64,000 nt of DNA from an uncultured Bacteroidota bacterium (GCA_903929425.1 CAIYUO010000085.1:32313-96312); one strand, 5' to 3'; counted from the first letter of the stretch, positions 17,170-26,722 are shown. The notes: a model not told the origin generated them from the letters alone. Translations and numbers: made by a program.

Positions 17170-18183
17170 CTATTCTCCAGAACTGTTTTTTAAATTACCT
17201 AATTTGGCTTCAACACTTAATGTTGCATGAGGTACAATACGTAAACGATCTTTGTCAATTAACAAGCCTGTTACTCTACAAATACCGTAAGTTTTATTTT
17301 CAATGCGCATTAATGCTTTCTCTAATTTATCAATGAAGCTGATTAATACACTTGCTCTTTGTGCTAATTGCTCTCTTTCCATGCTAACACTTCCGTCTTC
17401 CATGGTCATATATCTTGCATCATCAAAATCTCCGCCAAACTCTCCAGTATGCATCATTTGACTTTTATGATAAGCAAGGTCAGCTTTAGCTGATTCAAGC
17501 TTACGTGTAATTAAGTCTTTAAATTCAGCTAATTCAGCATCCGAATATTTTACTAAGGTTTCAGTTGACTTTTCAACTTCCTTTCTTTTTTCCATTGGCA
17601 CATAACCAGGTTGATATGGAACGCTACTTTTAGCATTGATTTTTGGTACCTTAACATCCTTCAAAGGCTCAGCAGTTTTACGAACTGGCTTTACTGGAGG
17701 TGTGGGAATTTTGGGTACTGGCTTTGCAGGTGGTACGTATTTTACGACTGGTTTTACAGGCGCTACTACTTTTGCTGGAGCAACTGGCTTAGCAGCAGGT
17801 TTTACTGGAGCTGCTACTTTTTTTGCCGGAACGGCTTTTTTTGCTGGAGCAACTGGCTTAGCAGCAGGTTTTACTGGAGCTACTACTTTTTTTGCCGGAA
17901 CGGCTTTTTTAACTGGTGCAGCTTTTTTAACTGGTGCAGCTACTTTTTTTGCCGGAACTGCTTTCTTTGCTGGAGCTGCCTTTTTTACGGGTGCTGCCAC
18001 TTTCTTTGCAGGGGCTGCTTTCTTAGCAGGAGCTGCCTTTTTTACGGGTGCTGCCACTTTTTTTGCAGGAGCTGCTTTCTTAGCAGGAGCTGCCTTTTTT
18101 ACGGGTGCTGCCACTTTTTTTGCAGGAGCTGCTTTCTTAGCAGGAGCTGCCTTTTTTACGGGCGCTATTTTCTTTGTAGCCAT
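17170..18183 (-). CDS. TraR/DksA-family protein with histone H1-like Lys/Ala/Pro repeat arm
   Basis: 337 residues in two parts. Residues 1 to about 190 are a basic low-complexity arm built on PAKKAAPAKKVAAPVKK-type repeats, like the tail of histone H1 or bacterial H1-like proteins. The C-terminal 130 residues form a coiled coil plus degenerate zinc-finger region (YGICRVTGLLIDKDRLRIVPHA) of the TraR/DksA family. Only one cysteine of the usual four remains, as in Bacteroidota relatives. It likely binds RNA polymerase and perhaps nucleic acid through the basic arm. It starts two bases after the ileS stop, so the two genes are cotranscribed. Confidence 0.88.
   Translation of the reverse strand: MATKKIAPVKKAAPAKKAAPAKKVAAPVKKAAPAKKAAPAKKVAAPVKKAAPAKKAAPAKKVAAPVKKAAPAKKAVPAKKVAAPVKKAAPVKKAVPAKKVVAPVKPAAKPVAPAKKAVPAKKVAAPVKPAAKPVAPAKVVAPVKPVVKYVPPAKPVPKIPTPPVKPVRKTAEPLKDVKVPKINAKSSVPYQPGYVPMEKRKEVEKSTETLVKYSDAELAEFKDLITRKLESAKADLAYHKSQMMHTGEFGGDFDDARYMTMEDGSVSMEREQLAQRASVLISFIDKLEKALMRIENKTYGICRVTGLLIDKDRLRIVPHATLSVEAKLGNLKNSSGE
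17975..18165 (-). repeat. 57-bp tandem repeats inside the DksA-like gene
   Basis: Three near-identical 57-bp units (17975-18031, 18032-18088, 18089-18145) and the start of a fourth encode a 19-residue Lys/Ala/Pro period. More diverged relatives continue to about 17720. Near identity at DNA level suggests recent expansion and probable copy-number variation among strains. Confidence 0.9.
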
Positions 18184-18185
18184 AT

Positions 18186-21100
18186 TTATCCTTTTTGTAA
18201 AACTGAAATCCTTAATTTTTGGTCATTAATTTCGACATCCACTCCGTCTTCTAAAGCCGGAACCCAATCTATATTTAATGCCAATATTTCGTCGCAAATA
18301 TAATCTGAAAATTCATTAATAGCATCCTTCAAATTTGTGTTATCCACAATTCGTAGTAAAATTTTGTCTGTAAGCTCAAAATTGGCCTCTTTTCGAATGT
18401 TTTGGACCCTATTTACCAATTCTCTGGCATTTCCCTCATTCAATAAGGCAGGACTCAAGGTAATATCCAAGGCAACTGTCAAGGCATTTTTGACAGCAAC
18501 GCTCCATCCAGGGATATCCTCCGCAATGATTTCTACTTCAGCTACTAATAAAGGGATCATCTCGCCTTCAATATCTAAATTCAGGGTTCCCTCTTTTTCT
18601 AACTGGCTAATTTGGGCCTGACTCAAAGCAGTTATCACTGCAGACGCTTGCTTCATTTTTGTACCAAGTTTGGCACCCAATAATTTGAAGTTAGGTTTTA
18701 GCTTTTTACTAATTACCCCGTCCGTCTCTGTGATATAATTAATTTCTTTAACGTTTACTTCAGCCAATATGAGCGCTTCCATTTGTTCAATTGCTGCTTT
18801 CATTTTGGGATCCAACACCGGAATCAATATTTTTTGCAAAGGCTGACGCACTTTGATATTCACTTTTTTACGAACCGACAATACCAATGAACAAATATCC
18901 TGTGCCATTTGCATACGCTCCTCTAAAGCGATATCCATTTTTGTAGCATCCGATTTTGGAAAATATACATGGTGAATAGAAGTTACATTGTGTCGCTTGG
19001 TAATACCATTTAAATTTCGGAATACCTGGTCACAAAAGAAAGGTGCAATAGGCGCCATTAATCTTGTAATGGTTTCTAAACATTCATACAATGTTTGATA
19101 TGCCGAAATTTTATCTTGAGAATACGTTCCTTTCCAAAAACGACGACGACATAAACGAACATACCAGTTACTCAAATGCTCATCAACAAAAGTTTCAATG
19201 GCACGGCCAGCATTGGTTGGTTCAAAATCATCCATGGATGTTGTGACCGTATGAACTAAACTATTTAAAGAAGAAATGATCCAACGGTCAATTTCTGGTC
19301 GGTCTGCGATAGGAACATATTCCTGTTCAAACTTGAACCCATCTACATTTGCATACAATACAAAAAACTGATAGGTATTATATAAAGTACCAAAGAATTT
19401 TCTTTGTACTTCTTGTATTCCTGATAAATCAAATTTTAAATTATCCCAAGGCGATGCATTAGTTACTAAATACCATCTAGTTGCATCAGCACCATAAGTT
19501 TGTATCGTCTCAAAAGGATTCACCACATTTCCTAAGCGCTTGCTCATTTTGTTTCCGTTCTTGTCCAATACCAAGCCATTACTCATAACCGCTTTGTAGG
19601 CAACACTATCAAAAAGTAAAACGCCTAAAGTATGTAAGGTGTAAAACCATCCACGTGTTTGATCGACACCTTCACAAATAAAGTCAGCTGGAAAGGCTTC
19701 TCCTTTATCAATCAAGTCCTTATTTTCGAAAGGATAATGCCATTGCGCATAAGGCATGGCACCAGAGTCAAACCAAACATCCACCAAATCAGACACCCGT
19801 TTCATTGGTTGACCACTTGCACTTAACAATTCAATTTGATCCACAAAGGGTTTATGTAAATCAACGTCTAATTTGCCATCAACTATTTGTAAATTAACCT
19901 CCTTGTTAAATCCTTTTTCTTTAGCTACTATATATAAACTAGTTAATTCATCTATAGATCCTATACAAATTTCCTCAGTACCATCCTCAGTTCTCCAAAT
20001 AGGCAAAGGTGTACCCCAATATCGGCTTCGAGATAAATTCCAGTCCACCATATTTTCTAACCAATTTCCAAAACGACCTTCCCCAGTACTTTTTGGCTTC
20101 CAATTAATGGTTTTATTTAATTCTACCAATCGGTCTTTTACGGCAGTTGTTTTAATGAACCAAGCATCCAATGGATAATACAAAATAGGCTTATCAGTTC
20201 TCCAACAATGCGGATAGTTGTGCTCGTATTTTTCTACTTTAAATGCACGATTTTCTTTTTTCAATTTCACGCATATATCAACATTCACGTCAACATAATC
20301 TTTTTCGTCCTTATAATTTTTTACAAAACGTCCACTAAATTCCCCAACGCCATCAACAAATTTTCCTTCTCTATCAACCAAGGTAATAATTCCTAAATTG
20401 TTTTTTTGCCCAACCTTATAATCATCCGCACCAAACGCAGGTGAAGTATGCACAATACCTGTACCGTCTTCGGTAGTTACAAAATCACCCGTAATAATTT
20501 TAAAAGGATCACCTTCAAATGTTGCTGGATCATTTGCTTCAAATGGCATTAACTGTTCGTAACGCAATCCATTTAATTGAGCGCCTTTACATTCAGCTAA
20601 AATTTTCCATGGCAAAATTTTGTCACCTTCATTAAAGGTTTCTATTGCCAATCCTTCTTCTTTAAAATATTTTGAAAGTAACGCCTTAGCTAATAGCACA
20701 TTCACAGGCATTGCTGTGTATGGATTATAAGTGGCTACTAAAACGTAATCAATATTTGGTCCAACCGTTAAACCTAAATTCGATGGCAAAGTCCATGGAG
20801 TAGTCGTCCATGCCATATAGTAAACGTCTTGATTGTTTTTATTCGTTGCTGCTGCATCAAACAAAAATTGGCTCGCTTCCGACGGCACTGCTTTAAACAT
20901 CACAACCGCAGATGTATCCTTTACATCCTTGTAGGTGCCTGGCTGATTTAATTCATGTGAACTTAATCCTGTTCCTGCAGCGGGTGAATAAGGTTGTATA
21001 CTTACACTTTGGTATAGGTATCCTTTTTTATAAAGGGTACTTAAAATCCACCACAGCGTTTCAATATAATTATTTTCAAAAGTGATATAAGGATTATTTA

Positions 21101-21536
21101 AATCAACCCAGTATCCCATTTTATTGGTGATATCATCCCACTCTTTTTTATATCTTAAAACCGCTTCACGACATTTTTGATTGTACTCCTCAACCGTAAT
21201 TTTTTTTCCAATATCCTCCTTTGTGATACCCAATTCTTTTTCAACACCTAACTCAACTGGCAATCCATGTGTATCCCAACCGCCTTTTCTTTTCACCTGA
21301 AAACCCTGCATCGTTTTATAACGACACATCATGTCCTTTAAAGTTCTTGAAATAACGTGGTGAATACCTGGCATTCCGTTGGCACTAGGAGGACCTTCAT
21401 AAAATACAAAAGGGGTTTTGCCCTCACGTAAACTAATAGATTGCTCAAATGCTTTTTCTTTTTTCCAAGCGGCCAATATTTCTGACTCTATAGTAGGCAG
21501 ATGTAGGCCATTAAATTCTGGGTATTGATTGCTCAT
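18186..21536 (-). CDS. ileS: Isoleucyl-tRNA synthetase, eukaryote-like (IleRS2) type with GIHH signature
   Basis: Charges tRNA-Ile. The 1116 residues are longer than the roughly 930 of E. coli-type IleRS1. The class I catalytic core is followed by the CP1 editing domain, the KMSKR loop (NKMSKRLGNVV), a tRNA-binding helical domain and a long C-terminal extension. The HIGH motif reads PGIHHVISR (residues 56-64): GIHH instead of HxGH, with His and Gly positions exchanged. Such GxHH IleRS2 enzymes have been reported as highly mupirocin-resistant. It is preceded by lspA (96 bp) and followed by the DksA-like gene in an operon-like run. Confidence 0.96.
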   Translation of the reverse strand: MSNQYPEFNGLHLPTIESEILAAWKKEKAFEQSISLREGKTPFVFYEGPPSANGMPGIHHVISRTLKDMMCRYKTMQGFQVKRKGGWDTHGLPVELGVEKELGITKEDIGKKITVEEYNQKCREAVLRYKKEWDDITNKMGYWVDLNNPYITFENNYIETLWWILSTLYKKGYLYQSVSIQPYSPAAGTGLSSHELNQPGTYKDVKDTSAVVMFKAVPSEASQFLFDAAATNKNNQDVYYMAWTTTPWTLPSNLGLTVGPNIDYVLVATYNPYTAMPVNVLLAKALLSKYFKEEGLAIETFNEGDKILPWKILAECKGAQLNGLRYEQLMPFEANDPATFEGDPFKIITGDFVTTEDGTGIVHTSPAFGADDYKVGQKNNLGIITLVDREGKFVDGVGEFSGRFVKNYKDEKDYVDVNVDICVKLKKENRAFKVEKYEHNYPHCWRTDKPILYYPLDAWFIKTTAVKDRLVELNKTINWKPKSTGEGRFGNWLENMVDWNLSRSRYWGTPLPIWRTEDGTEEICIGSIDELTSLYIVAKEKGFNKEVNLQIVDGKLDVDLHKPFVDQIELLSASGQPMKRVSDLVDVWFDSGAMPYAQWHYPFENKDLIDKGEAFPADFICEGVDQTRGWFYTLHTLGVLLFDSVAYKAVMSNGLVLDKNGNKMSKRLGNVVNPFETIQTYGADATRWYLVTNASPWDNLKFDLSGIQEVQRKFFGTLYNTYQFFVLYANVDGFKFEQEYVPIADRPEIDRWIISSLNSLVHTVTTSMDDFEPTNAGRAIETFVDEHLSNWYVRLCRRRFWKGTYSQDKISAYQTLYECLETITRLMAPIAPFFCDQVFRNLNGITKRHNVTSIHHVYFPKSDATKMDIALEERMQMAQDICSLVLSVRKKVNIKVRQPLQKILIPVLDPKMKAAIEQMEALILAEVNVKEINYITETDGVISKKLKPNFKLLGAKLGTKMKQASAVITALSQAQISQLEKEGTLNLDIEGEMIPLLVAEVEIIAEDIPGWSVAVKNALTVALDITLSPALLNEGNARELVNRVQNIRKEANFELTDKILLRIVDNTNLKDAINEFSDYICDEILALNIDWVPALEDGVDVEINDQKLRISVLQKG

Positions 21537-21632
21537 AAAACGCTTATGGTAGCTGATTTTTAGGGCACGAAGGTACGAAATTGCATGGTAAATAGCAACC
21601 GAGAAATTGAGCCGAATAAAGGGATATTAGGC

Positions 21633-22286
21633 CTATTCAGCTCCTGTTTCAGATAAAGCTTCTTGATTTTCAGGGTTGTCTGCAAAAAATTTACCTTGAA
21701 ACACAAATAAACATATGACGCCTGTGCTGATGGCTGCATCGGCAAAATTGAATACTGGTCGGAAAAACTCAAACTCTTCTCCTCCCCAAATTGGTAACCA
21801 GTTAGGGAAATGAGCATCTCTAACGATAGGAAAATAAAACATGTCAACTACTTTACCATGCAAAAAGGAAGCATATCCACCGGTACTAGGTAAAAAAACA
21901 GCCACCTGGGTAGTAAATGGAACGCTTTGTTCAAATATCATTCCATAAAATAAACTATCAATTAAATTACCAACCGCTCCTGCATATATTAAAGCGGCAC
22001 AAACAATGAACCCTTTGTGGTATTTTTTTTCAATAAACCCTTTTATTAAAAAAGAGCCCCATATAACCGCAACTAATCTAAATAATGTTAAAATGATTTT
22101 TCCAAAATCTCCACCAAACTTCAAACCCCATGCCATACCCTCATTTTCAACAAAATGTAATCTTGCCCAAGCGCCTAATAGTAAATGCTCCTCCCCGATA
22201 AAATAATTAAGCTTTATATAAAACTTGATTGCTTGGTCAATGAAAATGATGATGGCAATTAATAAAATAACTTTTTTCCCGTTCAT
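21633..22286 (-). CDS. lspA: Lipoprotein signal peptidase II
   Basis: Cleaves signal peptides of diacylglyceryl-modified prolipoproteins in the inner membrane. There are four hydrophobic helices. The catalytic aspartates are expected at Asp110 (GAVGNLIDSLFYG) and Asp183 (FNFADAAISTG). It has 217 residues, with an insertion around 115-175 that is longer than the roughly 165-residue E. coli enzyme but usual in Bacteroidota. This window encodes several lipoprotein substrates (SusD, VCBS proteins, haloperoxidase-like). Confidence 0.95.
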   Translation of the reverse strand: MNGKKVILLIAIIIFIDQAIKFYIKLNYFIGEEHLLLGAWARLHFVENEGMAWGLKFGGDFGKIILTLFRLVAVIWGSFLIKGFIEKKYHKGFIVCAALIYAGAVGNLIDSLFYGMIFEQSVPFTTQVAVFLPSTGGYASFLHGKVVDMFYFPIVRDAHFPNWLPIWGGEEFEFFRPVFNFADAAISTGVICLFVFQGKFFADNPENQEALSETGAE

Positions 22287-22317
22287 GTGATATTATAAAA
22301 ATGTATGTAAATATAGG

Positions 22318-23277
22318 TTAGGATTCTTTTTGCTTTGCTAATTTTTGTTTGTTCACAAAAATAGAATAAAGGATAGATCCAGTGATGCAAAAAATAATCA
22401 CCAATAAAGATAATATTACTTGTGAATTTTTATCCATCCAAATATTAATATAATGTTCCCCCAACATTTTAACGCCAATAAATACAAGCACTATGGCAAT
22501 ACCTTGCTGCAAATGCTCAAATTCATTTACCGCCCCTCTTAATAAGAAAAATAATGACCTAAGTCCTAATACTGCAAAAATATTGGATGTATAAATAACT
22601 AAGCTGCTACGTGAAATACCCATTACTGCAGGAATAGAGTCCAAAGCGAAAACTAAATCAATAGCTGCAAGTAATACCACTACCACAAATAAACTTGTAT
22701 ATAATGGCTTATTGTTGTGGTCCCTAATAACAAACTTTCCATCACCGTCACTTGAACTTAATGGCAATACTTTTTTTAATAGTTTATAAATTTTATACTC
22801 ATGTGGATCCACGCTTTCTCCTTCATTGGTAAAAAACATTTTATACCCGGTATAAACCAAAAACACACCGAAAATATAAAGTACCCAAGCAAATTTTGCA
22901 ACCAAAGCAACGCCTAGAGTGATAAAAATAATTCTAAAAATAATAGCTGCTAATATTCCTATAAGCAATACCCTCGAATAGTTTTTCTCTTTTACTTTAA
23001 AGGCATCAAAAATTAATATAAACACAAAAATATTATCAACGCTTAAACTCCATTCCATTAAATAACCACTCAAATATTGGATCGCTAATTCCTGACCTTC
23101 TTCAAACCACATGAATCCGAAAAAAGCAAGTGCAAGCATCACCCAAAAAAAGGTTTGCTTTAGCGCTTGACGGATTGTAATGATGCTACTTTTTTTACTT
23201 AAAAAACCTAAATCAATAGATAGGGCTATTGCAATTACAAGTCCGAAAACAGCATAAACGATTTGATCTTTAGTCAT
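22318..23277 (-). CDS. TerC/Alx-family integral membrane protein
   Basis: 319 residues with eight to nine hydrophobic helices and the family signatures EWSLSVDNIFVFILIF (near residue 75) and VFALDSIPAVMGIS (near 210). TerC/Alx proteins are linked to manganese export and metal loading of secreted proteins, or to tellurite resistance. The acidic residues in both signatures are the likely metal sites. It lies 31 bp upstream of lspA on the same strand, possibly in one operon. Confidence 0.92.
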   Translation of the reverse strand: MTKDQIVYAVFGLVIAIALSIDLGFLSKKSSIITIRQALKQTFFWVMLALAFFGFMWFEEGQELAIQYLSGYLMEWSLSVDNIFVFILIFDAFKVKEKNYSRVLLIGILAAIIFRIIFITLGVALVAKFAWVLYIFGVFLVYTGYKMFFTNEGESVDPHEYKIYKLLKKVLPLSSSDGDGKFVIRDHNNKPLYTSLFVVVVLLAAIDLVFALDSIPAVMGISRSSLVIYTSNIFAVLGLRSLFFLLRGAVNEFEHLQQGIAIVLVFIGVKMLGEHYINIWMDKNSQVILSLLVIIFCITGSILYSIFVNKQKLAKQKES

Positions 23278-23300
23278 GATGTAAAGTTAATAATTAAAAG

Positions 23301-25754
23301 CTAGCTTGCAAATTGACCTTTTCTATAGGACGTCCAAATTATAAAAAAAAGGAACAATATTATAATTGGGCCAAATAATAGTGCTATTTGCCAAAACAAC
23401 CGTGCATTCGCAATTTTTTCCTTATCCAGCAACCTTAAAATGATGGTCTTATTTCGACTATCTAATAAGCCTACTGGTTCATTTAAATAAGATATTACAT
23501 TTAGATAAAAGCTTTTATTGGCAAATTGGAATTCATCAAAAGGCAACATGCCCATAGGTATCGGCATGAGTTCCCCATTTTGATCTTTGGTCGTTTTATT
23601 GGTTACAATGTCTGCGTCGGCGATAACAATTTGTTTTGCATCCGTTGCTCCTTTTAATAAATACTCATTTCCTGTGTTAAACTTAATTGTATCCTTCAAT
23701 TCATTTGAAATACGATTTGCAAATAAAGATTTAAACTTGCCTTCTAATAAAACAGCAATAGGTACTTTGTGTTGTTTGAACGAATATAAATCAGCCTCGT
23801 CTCGAACACTATTAATACTTACTAAATTAGGTGTGGTGATAAGTCTACTGTTTGTGTCGGTACTTAATAAGATTGTTTTTTTAATTTCTTTATTAAGTAA
23901 TGTGTCTATGCTTGATGGGAATAAAGATAAGACCCTATCCATATTTTGTGTAACACTTGCGTTTTCATTTCCATATAAAAAAGGATAATAAGGCCAAGGA
24001 ATTCTTTGAATGGTTGGTGACCCATCCGCTTGCTTGCCAACTACTATTGGCAGTTTTGCACAATTTAAATCTTGTACTAAATTGGCATTGATTCTTATAC
24101 CATATTTGAAAAATAAATCATCAAGACCCAACCCACGATCAAATGCAATATAGGACCCATTTGTTTTTTGCAGGCTATCATATTCAGCATACAATTTATC
24201 AATTGCCCATATAATATTGCCGCCCGATAATACGTATTGATCCAACTTTAATTTATCCAATTCAGTAAATGGAATTGTTGGCTTCACAATAACTAAAGTT
24301 TTTATTTTGTTTGCATTGGGATATCCTTTCTTGAGGTCAAAAACAGATAATCGATATTGATTTTTGATAGCATTCCCAATATCATTCACTGTTAAATCAA
24401 CTGGTTCTCCATTTCCTATTAAGTAACTTATTTGTGGAACTTGTTTCCGATTTAATAAATAAATAGCTTGAATGAATTTATATTCTAGTAATGCTTCGGC
24501 TGCATTTACACTCGCTTCCACATCCTCTGTTGGAACGTCTTTAACAATATTGTATGGCTTGAAATATTTTTTTCCTGAACGTAAATCAATGACAAATGGC
24601 TTAATACCAGGTACTTCTAAAACAGCAGCTGGCACCACTAATTGATCTACTCTTTTATCAATATCAACCCCTTTATCTTGAATGCGTTCAATTGGGATAC
24701 CCATTTTAGACAAGCTGTCATAAAATTGAAACAAGGCAGTGTCCTTATAAATTTTATTAGGCACTTCTACAGACCATTCAATTTTTGAAGGATTTATTTT
24801 TTGGAATCGATTTAATAAAACGGTTGTAGACTGCGCAATTTTTTTATAATAGGATGGTATGTCTCCACCTAAGTACAAATGTATTTTTATGTTTAGGTCA
24901 GCTTCTTTAATTATCTTTTCTGAATTAGCGCTTATGGTATAACGCTGGTCTTTGGTTAAATCTATTTGAACAGGAAAACTATTGGACAAGTAGTTTAAAG
25001 CAACAATGCTTAGAATAACCATTATATATGGCAAATTCCCTTTAATTTGTTCAATCGCACCTATGCCAAATATAATAATGAATGAAAGAAAATAAATGAA
25101 ATCAGCGCTGCTGATAACACCTTTACTTACTTGTTCATAATGGTATGATAATCCCAATTGTTGAACATAATAATCAAACCCATTTGAGAACATATGAATA
25201 TTACTAATCCAATCAAAGCCCTTAAACAATAAAATTGAAATCACAATGGATAACAATAAGGACACTAAGCCATTTTTTGTAGTACTACTTGTGAAAACTC
25301 CAATGGATGTATAAACCGCTGCTAAACACAATAAGCCTAAGTAAGATCCTATGGTAGCACCCCAATCTAGTCCTCCTACGGAACTTAAATTGTCAATTGC
25401 AAAAGCATAAATAATAGTAGGTAAGACAGAAAATAAGATGATTAAAAAGGAACCCAAAAACTTAGCAGCAACCAATTGATTTGAGCGTACGGGCAATGTC
25501 CTTAATAATTCAAAAGTACCCTGCTTATACTCTTCCGAAAAACTACGCATGGTAATGGCCGGTACTAATAAAAGTAAAAACCATGGTGCAAAATCAAAAT
25601 AAACTTGGAGTGATGTATACCCCGCATCAAATACATTATAATTTGGCAGTACAAATAAAAACAACCCATTGGCAATTAAATAAAAGCCAATGATCAAATA
25701 GCCAGTCAGTCCACTAAAATACTGCGTCCATTCTTTTTTACAAATTGCCCACAT
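23301..25754 (-). CDS. Fused GldF-GldG-like ABC transporter protein
   Basis: One reading frame joins two normally separate proteins. Residues 1 to about 235 are an ABC-2 permease of the GldF type (KEWTQYFSGLTGYLIIGFYL, FSEEYKQGTFELLRTLPV, six hydrophobic segments). From about 245 there is the GldG-type ABC_transp_aux part, beginning with its own membrane helix and then DLTKDQRYTIS, ending in a C-terminal helix and TSYRKGQ tail. In Flavobacterium GldA/GldF/GldG support gliding motility. The ATPase GldA is not in the window. I prefer the ATG giving MWAICKKEW over a TTG three codons earlier that lies inside a TAGCTTTG box. Confidence 0.85.
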   Translation of the reverse strand: MWAICKKEWTQYFSGLTGYLIIGFYLIANGLFLFVLPNYNVFDAGYTSLQVYFDFAPWFLLLLVPAITMRSFSEEYKQGTFELLRTLPVRSNQLVAAKFLGSFLIILFSVLPTIIYAFAIDNLSSVGGLDWGATIGSYLGLLCLAAVYTSIGVFTSSTTKNGLVSLLLSIVISILLFKGFDWISNIHMFSNGFDYYVQQLGLSYHYEQVSKGVISSADFIYFLSFIIIFGIGAIEQIKGNLPYIMVILSIVALNYLSNSFPVQIDLTKDQRYTISANSEKIIKEADLNIKIHLYLGGDIPSYYKKIAQSTTVLLNRFQKINPSKIEWSVEVPNKIYKDTALFQFYDSLSKMGIPIERIQDKGVDIDKRVDQLVVPAAVLEVPGIKPFVIDLRSGKKYFKPYNIVKDVPTEDVEASVNAAEALLEYKFIQAIYLLNRKQVPQISYLIGNGEPVDLTVNDIGNAIKNQYRLSVFDLKKGYPNANKIKTLVIVKPTIPFTELDKLKLDQYVLSGGNIIWAIDKLYAEYDSLQKTNGSYIAFDRGLGLDDLFFKYGIRINANLVQDLNCAKLPIVVGKQADGSPTIQRIPWPYYPFLYGNENASVTQNMDRVLSLFPSSIDTLLNKEIKKTILLSTDTNSRLITTPNLVSINSVRDEADLYSFKQHKVPIAVLLEGKFKSLFANRISNELKDTIKFNTGNEYLLKGATDAKQIVIADADIVTNKTTKDQNGELMPIPMGMLPFDEFQFANKSFYLNVISYLNEPVGLLDSRNKTIILRLLDKEKIANARLFWQIALLFGPIIILFLFFIIWTSYRKGQFAS

Positions 25755-25760
25755 AGGCTT

Positions 25761-25768
25761 CAAAGCTA
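25761..25768 (-). promoter_or_regulatory. -7 box of gldFG, close to the ATG
   Basis: Minus-strand TAGCTTTG matches TAnnTTTG and ends six bases before the chosen ATG. It lies just past the isc operon terminator, so it is the most obvious promoter for this gene; the mRNA would be nearly leaderless. Confidence 0.45.
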
Positions 25769-25772
25769 CAAA

Positions 25773-25802
25773 AAAATGCCCCAGTTTGTACTAGGGCATT
25801 TT
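25773..25802 (-). terminator. Terminator of the isc operon
   Basis: Stem AAAATGCCC/GGGCATTTT with a 12-nt loop. A T-rich tract follows on the minus strand. It lies 27 bp after the iscA-type gene's stop. Confidence 0.87.
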
Positions 25803-25828
25803 GTATAAATCGTTAATTATGTGTGGAC

Positions 25829-26182
25829 CTACACTGCAAAACTTTCACCACAACCGCAGCTTCTGCTTGCATTGGGGTTATTAAAGTAAAAACCTTTGCC
25901 ATTTAATCCGTCTGAAAAATCTAATTCGGTATTCACTAAATATAAAAAGCTTTTTAAATCGGTTACTACCTTTACGCCATTGTCTTCAAACACTTGATCC
26001 ATTGGTTTGATTTCGTTGTCAAAATCTAACTTATAACTCAAGCCCGAGCATCCTCCACCCACAACGCCCACTCTTAAAAAATAAGATGAGTCGTTAGTTA
26101 CTTCGGCATCCTGCATTAGTTGAATTACTTTTGCCTTTGCTTTGTCACTCACTAAAATGGTATTTTCAGCTACTGTACTCAT
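25829..26182 (-). CDS. IscA/HesB-family iron-sulfur carrier
   Basis: A-type Fe-S carrier that receives clusters from IscU and passes them to apoproteins. The 117 residues have the three expected cysteines: one in GGGCSGLSYKLDFD (near residue 46) and two in SRSCGCGESFAV at the C-terminus. Last gene of the iscS-iscU-iscA run, 9 bp after iscU. It could equally be called ErpA. Confidence 0.95.
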   Translation of the reverse strand: MSTVAENTILVSDKAKAKVIQLMQDAEVTNDSSYFLRVGVVGGGCSGLSYKLDFDNEIKPMDQVFEDNGVKVVTDLKSFLYLVNTELDFSDGLNGKGFYFNNPNASRSCGCGESFAV

Positions 26183-26191
26183 TATGTTAAA

Positions 26192-26608
26192 TTAGTGGAT
26201 ACGCTCTTCGAAAACTAATTCGGCTAAGCCATTTTTTACACGGTAATCATTGATTGCTGATTTGATAGCATCTTCCGCTAAAACTGAACAGTGAATTTTT
26301 ACAGGAGGTAAATTTAATTCCTCTACTAAATCCATGTTATCAATTTTAACAGCTTCGTCAACTGATTTTCCTTTTAACCACTCAGTAGCTAAAGAAGAAG
26401 ATGCAATTGCTGAACCGCAGCCAAAAGTTTTAAACTTAGCGTCTGTAATGATACCTGTTGCTTCGTCCACTTGAATTTGTAAACGCATAACGTCTCCGCA
26501 CTCTGGTGCACCTACTAAACCAGTACCTACACTTTTTGATGCTTTATCTAAAGTTCCTACGTTTTTAGGATTAGAATAATGATCAATTACTTTATCTGAA
26601 TATGCCAT
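26192..26608 (-). CDS. iscU: Fe-S cluster assembly scaffold IscU
   Basis: Scaffold on which Fe-S clusters are built with sulfur from IscS. 138 residues with the three ligand cysteines in APECGDVMRLQI, KTFGCGSAIASSSLATEW and PPVKIHCSVLAEDAI; the last contains the chaperone-recognition LPPVK sequence. Its position between iscS and iscA fits an ISC operon. hscA/hscB and ferredoxin genes are not in the run. Confidence 0.97.
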   Translation of the reverse strand: MAYSDKVIDHYSNPKNVGTLDKASKSVGTGLVGAPECGDVMRLQIQVDEATGIITDAKFKTFGCGSAIASSSLATEWLKGKSVDEAVKIDNMDLVEELNLPPVKIHCSVLAEDAIKSAINDYRVKNGLAELVFEERIH

Positions 26609-26722
26609 TTTTATATATTTTAAAATTTTTAATAAATATTTTGAAATTTATCTAGTGATGTACCTTTCGCCTTCACATTAAAATTTCAAGCTTCAAAACT
26701 AGCGTTTTTTCGCTTGTAATGT
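26609..26722 (-). other. iscS-iscU spacer with inverted repeat
   Basis: The 114-bp spacer is unusually long for this operon. It carries a 9-bp inverted repeat TTGAAATTT/AAATTTCAA (26641-26649 with 26681-26689) in an A/T-rich setting. It may be a processing or regulatory site. No IscR-like motif was recognised. Confidence 0.35.

Noticed and set aside
17720..18165. CRISPR-like periodicity
   Set aside because: The 57-bp units are contiguous coding repeats without unique spacers.
17611..18303. Long open frames on the plus strand across the Lys/Ala/Pro repeat region
   Set aside because: They are by-products of the repeats; the minus-strand TraR/DksA gene explains the sequence and has the family domain.
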